Positions 59,375 through 64,000 of a stretch of DNA of 64,000 nucleotides are shown one piece after another. The stretch covers positions 4,216,001 through 4,280,000 of the forward strand of contig NZ_CP060723.1 in the NCBI RefSeq assembly GCF_014395225.1, read 5' to 3'. Both the position numbers and the translations under genes were made by a program. How positions within the stretch are numbered: position 1 is the stretch's first letter; each line of letters begins with the position of its first letter. The notes beneath the pieces were generated by a model, which saw nothing but the letters and a program-made list of their open reading frames with translations, made no database searches and was not told the origin of the DNA. Origin of the DNA: Pedobacter roseus (GTDB lineage: Bacteria; Bacteroidota; Bacteroidia; Sphingobacteriales; Sphingobacteriaceae).

Positions 59375-60409
59375 ATGAAAGTCGATAGAGAAAAGAGTGA
59401 GTTTCTTGATGATATGATTGAGCAGTGGCAAAGCGATGGGATCATTAACGAAGAAACAGGAAATAAACTCCGTAAAAGTTACGAGGCTAAAAATTTCGAT
59501 TGGTTGCGCCTGGCGCAATATGCTTTTTGGGTGGCTTTGGCCTGTGGTTTTATTGCGCTCGGCTCATTATTGATCGATAATTCGATATTAAACTACCTAA
59601 AAAGGGTTTACAATACTCCAAATATTGTAATTGCTATTGTTTCTGGTGGATTGGCGGCATGGCTTTATATCCTTGGTTTCAGGCGAAAAAAGAAGCTCGC
59701 ACATTTAAAGTTCAGCAACGAAGCCATCGTTTTTTCGGCGATTTTACTTACAGCAAATGCCGTTGCTTATTTCGGAAAGGCATTTGATAATGGTTCAGGT
59801 AATTTCTCTATTCTGATACTGGCTTCAGTATTTATTTATGGTGCTTTAGGTTTTATTTTCAATTCAAGGTTGATCTGGATTTTTGCTTTAATCTCCTTAG
59901 GCGCGTGGTTTGGTACAGAAACAGGGTACTTAAGCAGGTGGAATTACTACTTTCTGGGCATGAATTACCCTTTACGTTTTGTTGTTTTTGGAGCGACGCT
60001 AACTGCAGCATCGTTCATTATGAAAGCTATTCCTAAAACGCAAAATTTCTTTCAGGTTACCTATATCGCTGGGATGGTTTACTTGTTTGTATCGCTTTGG
60101 GCTTTATCAGTATTCGGAAATTTCGCCAGCTTAGAAGAATGGTATACCGTGAGGCAGTTAAGTTTGTTTTATTGGGCCTTAATATCGGCTGCTATCTGTG
60201 TAGTAAGCACTTTATTTGGCTTAAAATACCACGATGATATTGCAAGGGAATTCGGCATTACATTTCTTTTCATTAACCTGTATACACGCTATTTCGAATA
60301 TTTTTGGGACAGCTGGCATAAAGCCTTATTCTTCTCTGTGCTAGCGGCTTCTTTTTGGTTGATTGGCCGGAAAGCAGAGAAAATTTGGAATGTGGAGTTT
60401 TTGAAATAG
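59375..60409 (+). CDS. DUF2157-like polytopic membrane protein
   Basis: 344 residues. A ~50-residue cytoplasmic head with two helices (FLDDMIEQWQSDGIINEETG) precedes nine to ten hydrophobic helices. The head plus the membrane layout resemble DUF2157 proteins, a poorly studied inner-membrane family. No catalytic motif was seen. A -7 box lies upstream, so it is transcribed separately from the antiporter. yjbQ starts 144 bp downstream. Confidence 0.75.
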   Translation: MKVDREKSEFLDDMIEQWQSDGIINEETGNKLRKSYEAKNFDWLRLAQYAFWVALACGFIALGSLLIDNSILNYLKRVYNTPNIVIAIVSGGLAAWLYILGFRRKKKLAHLKFSNEAIVFSAILLTANAVAYFGKAFDNGSGNFSILILASVFIYGALGFIFNSRLIWIFALISLGAWFGTETGYLSRWNYYFLGMNYPLRFVVFGATLTAASFIMKAIPKTQNFFQVTYIAGMVYLFVSLWALSVFGNFASLEEWYTVRQLSLFYWALISAAICVVSTLFGLKYHDDIAREFGITFLFINLYTRYFEYFWDSWHKALFFSVLAASFWLIGRKAEKIWNVEFLK

Positions 60410-60434
60410 AATCCTGGGATTAATTAAAATACAC

Positions 60435-60463
60435 TCGTCGTCATCTCGACCGTAGTGGAGAGA
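60435..60463. repeat. Half-element CGTCGTCATCTCGACCGTAGTGGAGAGAT
   Basis: Carries the GACCGTAGTGGAGA core related to those at 56407 and 34979. Single arm only; in the gap before yjbQ. Confidence 0.35.
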
Positions 60464-60553
60464 TTATGAATTGAAAAAGCCAGACACTGTCTGACGAATT
60501 TGAAAATCTCAAAATTTCAGATCTGTTTCGAAAATTTAAAATGATTAATTCAA

Positions 60554-60976
60554 ATGAAAATATACCAACAAGCATTAGCCCTTAGAGAAAGAAGAAGGGG
60601 CTTCCATATCATTACCGATGAGGTTGAAGATGCTATACCCCAGCTTGATGAGATTAATATCGGCATCTGTCAGGTTTTTATTCAGCACACTTCTGCATCA
60701 CTTACCATTAACGAAAACGCTGATCCTACGGTCCGAATGGATTTTGAAATGTTCTTTAATAAAACCGTTAAAGAAAATGATCCCGATTATGAGCACGATT
60801 ACGAAGGATCAGACGATATGCCTGCCCATTTAAAATCGGCAATATTAGGAAGTTCGGTTACGATTCCTATCAGAAATGGCAGATTAGCTCTTGGCACCTG
60901 GCAGGGCATTTACCTTTGCGAACACCGCAACCGTGGTGGGCAAAGAAGATTGATTATTACCGCCTGGGGTGAATAA
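60554..60976 (+). CDS. yjbQ: YjbQ-family protein (UPF0047)
   Basis: 140 residues. Markers are CQVFIQHTSASLTINENADP (40-59), DMPAHLKSAILGSSVTIPI and GTWQGIYLCEHRNRGGQRR. UPF0047 members form trimers with a His/Glu metal site; some have weak thiamine-phosphate synthase activity, hence the database name 'secondary thiamine-phosphate synthase', but the physiological role is not settled. It converges on brkB copy 2 with one base between stops. Confidence 0.92.
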   Translation: MKIYQQALALRERRRGFHIITDEVEDAIPQLDEINIGICQVFIQHTSASLTINENADPTVRMDFEMFFNKTVKENDPDYEHDYEGSDDMPAHLKSAILGSSVTIPIRNGRLALGTWQGIYLCEHRNRGGQRRLIITAWGE

Positions 60977-60977
60977 T

Positions 60978-61946
60978 TTATGATTTTTTTACCTCTTCTT
61001 TAATTTCAGGATGATTATCCTGAATAGATCTCCCCTCTGTTTCTACTTCAATTTCTTTTGTGGTAACCGCATAATGTGAAGGATAGATCTCCGACCCGAA
61101 AGCAACTGCATAAGCCTTGGTAAATTCAGCGCCAAAATATAAAATGATAGAAGAATAATAAGTCCATAGAAGTACTACTACCAATGATCCTGTTGCACCA
61201 TAAGTGCCCCCTACGTTACTTTGTCCGATATAAATTGAAATGGCAAATTTACCGATCATAAAGAGCACTGCCGTCACAATTGCTCCGGCAATAACATCGC
61301 GCCACTTGATAATTGCATCAGGTAATACCTTAAAGATCACCCCAAATATTAAAGAGATAACGGCAAGGGTAACCACCTGATTAACGATGTAAAATACGAC
61401 TACCGATACTTCGGCAAATCTGGCCTGTAAACGGCTGCTAAAAGCATCCAATACGGAAGTTACGGCAAGTGAAACCAATAGTACAAAGCCTAAACTGATG
61501 ATTACCGAAAAAGATAAAAATCTATTCTGTAACATCTTTACCCAGCCCCTTTTTGGTTTTGGTTTTAAGCCCCAGATGGTATTGATGGAATCCTGAATAT
61601 CACCAAAAACAGTAGTAGCACCGAGCAATAACGTAAAAACACCAATAATTAGAGCGATAGTGCTTTTTCCGTCCAAATAAGCATTTTTAATCAGCTGTTG
61701 TAAAGAAGTAGCCGACTCTCTTCCTAAAAAACCTTCCAATTGCGCATAAACCTGACCTTCGGCAATTTCCCTACCTAAAAATATACCGCATAAAGAAATT
61801 ATCACCACCAATAAAGGAGCCATAGAAAAAACGGTGTAGTAAGCTAGTGAGCCACTTAACTTGGTTACTTTATGATCAGTAAATCCTGTAAATGAAGCTT
61901 TTAAAACAGTCCAGATTCCTTTTAAAGTGATTTTATTCTTTGCCAT
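60978..61946 (-). CDS. YihY/BrkB-family membrane protein (copy 2)
   Basis: 322 residues, six helices. Shares with copy 1 (33943-34965) the blocks DHKVTKLSGSLAYYTVFSMAP, GATTVFGDIQDSINTIWGLKPKPKRGW, VFKVLPDAIIKWRD, and GATGSLVVVLLWTYYSSIILYFGAEFTKAYA. The charged tail (EIEVETEGRSIQDNHPEI) is species-specific. Unlike copy 1 it is not next to tam genes. Function unclear; inner membrane. Confidence 0.9.
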   Translation of the reverse strand: MAKNKITLKGIWTVLKASFTGFTDHKVTKLSGSLAYYTVFSMAPLLVVIISLCGIFLGREIAEGQVYAQLEGFLGRESATSLQQLIKNAYLDGKSTIALIIGVFTLLLGATTVFGDIQDSINTIWGLKPKPKRGWVKMLQNRFLSFSVIISLGFVLLVSLAVTSVLDAFSSRLQARFAEVSVVVFYIVNQVVTLAVISLIFGVIFKVLPDAIIKWRDVIAGAIVTAVLFMIGKFAISIYIGQSNVGGTYGATGSLVVVLLWTYYSSIILYFGAEFTKAYAVAFGSEIYPSHYAVTTKEIEVETEGRSIQDNHPEIKEEVKKS

Positions 61947-62031
61947 AATAAAGGGGTTTTAGATGAGATTCTCTAAATTAAACCGCTTATTTTTTGAATT
62001 GTTTTTTATTAATTTTCAGGAAGGCATAAAA

Positions 62032-62055
62032 AAAGCCCCGATATTTCGGAGCTTT
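62032..62055 (-). terminator. Terminator of the DUF3887-hydrolase gene
   Basis: AAAGCCCCGA/TTCGGAGCTTT stem with one mismatch. On the minus strand it is followed by a T-run (A-run at 62027-62034 on plus). Located 29 nt after the stop codon. Confidence 0.7.
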
Positions 62056-62083
62056 GATCATTCACATGATGCCTGTAATGCCG

Positions 62084-63403
62084 TTATTTTGCTTTAATCC
62101 AAAGTACAAGATCGTTAACCAAAACATCCGAAACACTTGCAGCCGCCTGGTATTGGGCCATGGTCCCTTTTCCGCTCTGCGAACTTAACAAATGGTTTAA
62201 ATCCGGATAAAATTTAAGGGTTACATTTTTCTTCTTCCCTAAAGCTTCATTCCACAAATCGAAATCTGTTTTGCTTACCTGAAAATCATTTCCACCCTGT
62301 AAAATATAGATACGCGGTTTCGACAAAGTCTTTGCTACAGCAACCTGGTTATAACTGTTTAAATCTGTCCAGTATTTTGCAGGTAGCCCTAAAATAACAG
62401 AATCAGGTTTTATGGTAGTTCCCAATTGAGAAATCCTGCTTTTATCAATTTCTGTCATGGCATCTGCCAGTTGTTTTTTAAAGGCAGCTGTAGTATCGTT
62501 GGCCTGATCGAACATATATTGATTCTGGTCAACAATAATGTCCGTTAACTTTCTTGCGGGTGCAGCTGCTAAAATAATTCCAGCCAAATCGGGCGAAAGT
62601 GTTGCCATTTTAGGCGCTAACATTCCTCCTAAACTATGCCCAAATACAAAAACATTTTTCGGGTCTGCGCCAACAGTTGTTTTGGCGACAGCAATAGCGG
62701 CACCAGCATCGTCCAAAACCTCTTCTTTTACTGTGTAAGGACCAGCAAATTCATTCGGATAAATGAGTGTTCTTTTCACGTAGCGAACGGAACCAATCCC
62801 TTTAGAAGCCAGTCCACCGGCTAAATCTTTAAAAGGTTTATTGGCCCCTACTGTTTCGTCCATATCACCAGGACCAGAACCATGTACAAAAACAACCATC
62901 GGGAAATTTTTAACATTTTTCGGTGTGGTAATAATGGCAGCCAACTGTTTACCCGCAGGACCGATATATACCGATTTTTCAACATAAAGGCCCGTATCAA
63001 CATAAGTTGGTTTTAAATAGGTAGTTACTTTTTTGGAAGGCGCGAGGAAAATCCCCACAATTTTTTGCATTTTATTAAAACCCAGGATAAAATTCTGATC
63101 GCCATTGGCAAATTTACCTTCAACGGTTACGGCAAAAAATTCGCCCTGAGCCTTACTCTGAATGGCATCAAAGGATTCGGCTTTGCCATATTTGGACCCA
63201 ATATCTACCCAAAGTTTCTTTAAGTTTTCTTCTGTTAATTTAGTTTTTAAAGTATCGTCAAAAAAGGCATGTGCATTGGTAAATTTCTCTTCCTGTAATA
63301 ATTTGAAAAAATCATTGGCGCTATTAAATAGCTGGATCACATTTTGAGAAAATGCCGAAGTGGTAAATAATAAAGCGACTATGAATAAAAGGCTCTTTTT
63401 CAT
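62084..63403 (-). CDS. Secreted DUF3887-alpha/beta hydrolase
   Basis: 439 residues. Signal peptide MKKSLLFIVALLFTTSAFSQ. Residues ~22-125 are a DUF3887-like NTF2-type domain (FFKLLQEEKFTNAHAFFDD...LWVDIGSKYGKAE). Residues ~135-439 are an alpha/beta hydrolase: VVFVHGSGPGDMDE (172-183), nucleophile Ser257 in FGHSLGGM, with the acid in LQGGNDFQV and the base His in PDLNHLLS. This architecture is common in Bacteroidota and Bacillus lipase/peptidase-like hydrolases; substrate unknown. Periplasmic or extracellular. Confidence 0.87.
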   Translation of the reverse strand: MKKSLLFIVALLFTTSAFSQNVIQLFNSANDFFKLLQEEKFTNAHAFFDDTLKTKLTEENLKKLWVDIGSKYGKAESFDAIQSKAQGEFFAVTVEGKFANGDQNFILGFNKMQKIVGIFLAPSKKVTTYLKPTYVDTGLYVEKSVYIGPAGKQLAAIITTPKNVKNFPMVVFVHGSGPGDMDETVGANKPFKDLAGGLASKGIGSVRYVKRTLIYPNEFAGPYTVKEEVLDDAGAAIAVAKTTVGADPKNVFVFGHSLGGMLAPKMATLSPDLAGIILAAAPARKLTDIIVDQNQYMFDQANDTTAAFKKQLADAMTEIDKSRISQLGTTIKPDSVILGLPAKYWTDLNSYNQVAVAKTLSKPRIYILQGGNDFQVSKTDFDLWNEALGKKKNVTLKFYPDLNHLLSSQSGKGTMAQYQAAASVSDVLVNDLVLWIKAK

Positions 63404-63550
63404 TCGTATGATATTGTTTTTAGGGTGATTAAACGATTATGATTATACCTGAAATCACGATCGTTTTAGTTTTGTGTCTGGTTGTTTACAATACCCAAAG
63501 TTAACAATATTTGGTTCTCAAAAGCCTTTAATTAAACTAACTATTTAGTT

Positions 63551-63928
63551 TTAACTATTTTTAACATTTCCTTTAAGTTTTTTCCATAAAATGTAAGGAA
63601 TAAACATAATAACCAAAGCAACAAGTGGTGGGATCAGCAATGATACACCATCGCCAACAAATGCCCTTGAAGCAAAAGCGCCAATAAAATTGATGGCAAA
63701 ACCTGCGTAAGCCCACTCTTTAATGGCTGTATATTTATGCTGTAAAATTGATACTGCCCCCAGCAATTTTGCAATGCCTACAATGATGAGCATATACATG
63801 GGGTAACCAAGGTGTTTAAATACTTCTTTGCCGGCTTCCTGCTGTGTTACTCCGCCAAAGCCGTCCATAATCACCATTAAGGCGAAAATAATGGTCGCAA
63901 TCCAATACCAGGTTGTTAACTTTTTCAT
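63551..63928 (-). CDS. DoxX-like membrane protein
   Basis: 125 residues, four hydrophobic helices: WYWIATIIFALMVIMDGFGG, YPMYMLIIVGIAKLLGAVSIL, WAYAGFAINFIGAFASRAF and LIPPLVALVIMFIPYILW. HLGYPMYMLIIVGIAKLLGA fits the DoxX-like (DoxX_2) family. Starts 2 bp after the stop of the VOC gene; the two types are commonly paired in this phylum. Function unknown. Confidence 0.85.
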   Translation of the reverse strand: MKKLTTWYWIATIIFALMVIMDGFGGVTQQEAGKEVFKHLGYPMYMLIIVGIAKLLGAVSILQHKYTAIKEWAYAGFAINFIGAFASRAFVGDGVSLLIPPLVALVIMFIPYILWKKLKGNVKNS

Positions 63929-63930
63929 GT

Positions 63931-63999
63931 TTATCTGTTTTTATCGTAATTAATTAACCAATTATTACCGAAACGATCTGTTAAATCGCCGAAAAGTGC
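63931..63999 (-). CDS. C-terminal end of a VOC/PhnB-like protein (partial)
   Basis: 22 codons plus stop entering from the right edge: ALFGDLTDRFGNNWLINYD... The (Y/L)FGxLTDRFGxxW string is the C-terminal signature of PhnB-like members of the vicinal-oxygen-chelate superfamily (glyoxalase/bleomycin-resistance fold). It lies 2 bp upstream of the DoxX gene and is probably its operon partner. Only the last strand is visible, so no function is assigned. Confidence 0.72.
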   Translation of the reverse strand, partial: ALFGDLTDRFGNNWLINYDKNR

Positions 64000-64000
64000 T

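Noticed and set aside
1..64000. tRNA, rRNA, prophage, insertion sequence or plasmid features
   Set aside because: Gaps were read on both strands and no tRNA cloverleaf, rRNA segment, transposase, integrase or phage structural gene was recognised.

Overview
The window is a chromosomal segment of a Bacteroidota bacterium, most likely a Pedobacter-like member of the Sphingobacteriaceae. The evidence is an AT-rich sequence with A-rich leaders, few Shine-Dalgarno sequences and TAnnTTTG-type -7 boxes, a SusC/SusD pair, long-form IspG with the extra central domain, lipoprotein-type TamA (TamL), DUF3098 next to FtsX, a GLPGLI-like domain, and many lipobox proteins. No rRNA, tRNA, prophage, transposase or CRISPR was seen.

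Layout. 1-11.9 kb: hemA (cut by the left edge), a DoxX-like protein, a hydrolase and a lipoprotein, then a mostly minus-strand block with a YbdG-type MscS channel, ispG, a secreted hydrolase, a GYF2-RDD protein and a tight SDR-PspC-LiaF-like operon. 11.9-18.4 kb (plus): the lipid-transport pair mlaE-mlaF, a VapBC-type pair wedged before an rRNA methyltransferase, two secreted proteins of unknown role with near-identical terminators, and msrA. 18.4-26.5 kb (minus): an acyl-CoA dehydrogenase-like protein, a PnuC-type transporter behind a TPP riboswitch, parC, a 0.8 kb gap with a 21-bp tandem array, a GLPGLI/PNGase F-like secreted protein and cdd. 26.6-35 kb (plus): tamB-tamL-brkB. Then parE (minus), an amino-acid permease and a GPH sugar symporter (plus), and susD-susC (minus). 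45.9-50.2 kb: a DEAD-box helicase converging on leuS. 51.1-56.4 kb: ftsX-DUF3098-[vapBC]-uppP-truB-yitT-ribF. 57-64 kb: a frameshifted CPA2 antiporter, a DUF2157-like protein, yjbQ, a second BrkB paralogue, a DUF3887-hydrolase, a DoxX-like protein and the end of a VOC gene.

Most genes are housekeeping: envelope biogenesis (Tam, Mla, UppP, FtsX), topoisomerase IV, isoprenoid, haem and flavin synthesis, and translation. The unusual content is mostly between and inside genes. Arrays of 7-bp (sometimes 8-bp) units, often as two arrays in inverted orientation, occur just after stop codons. One array forms an extra arm inside a TPP riboswitch, and others are translated in frame inside ispG and ribF. 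The other notable signal is a C-terminal QLGLF on ParC, at the end of a long disordered tail, which matches the canonical sliding-clamp-binding motif.
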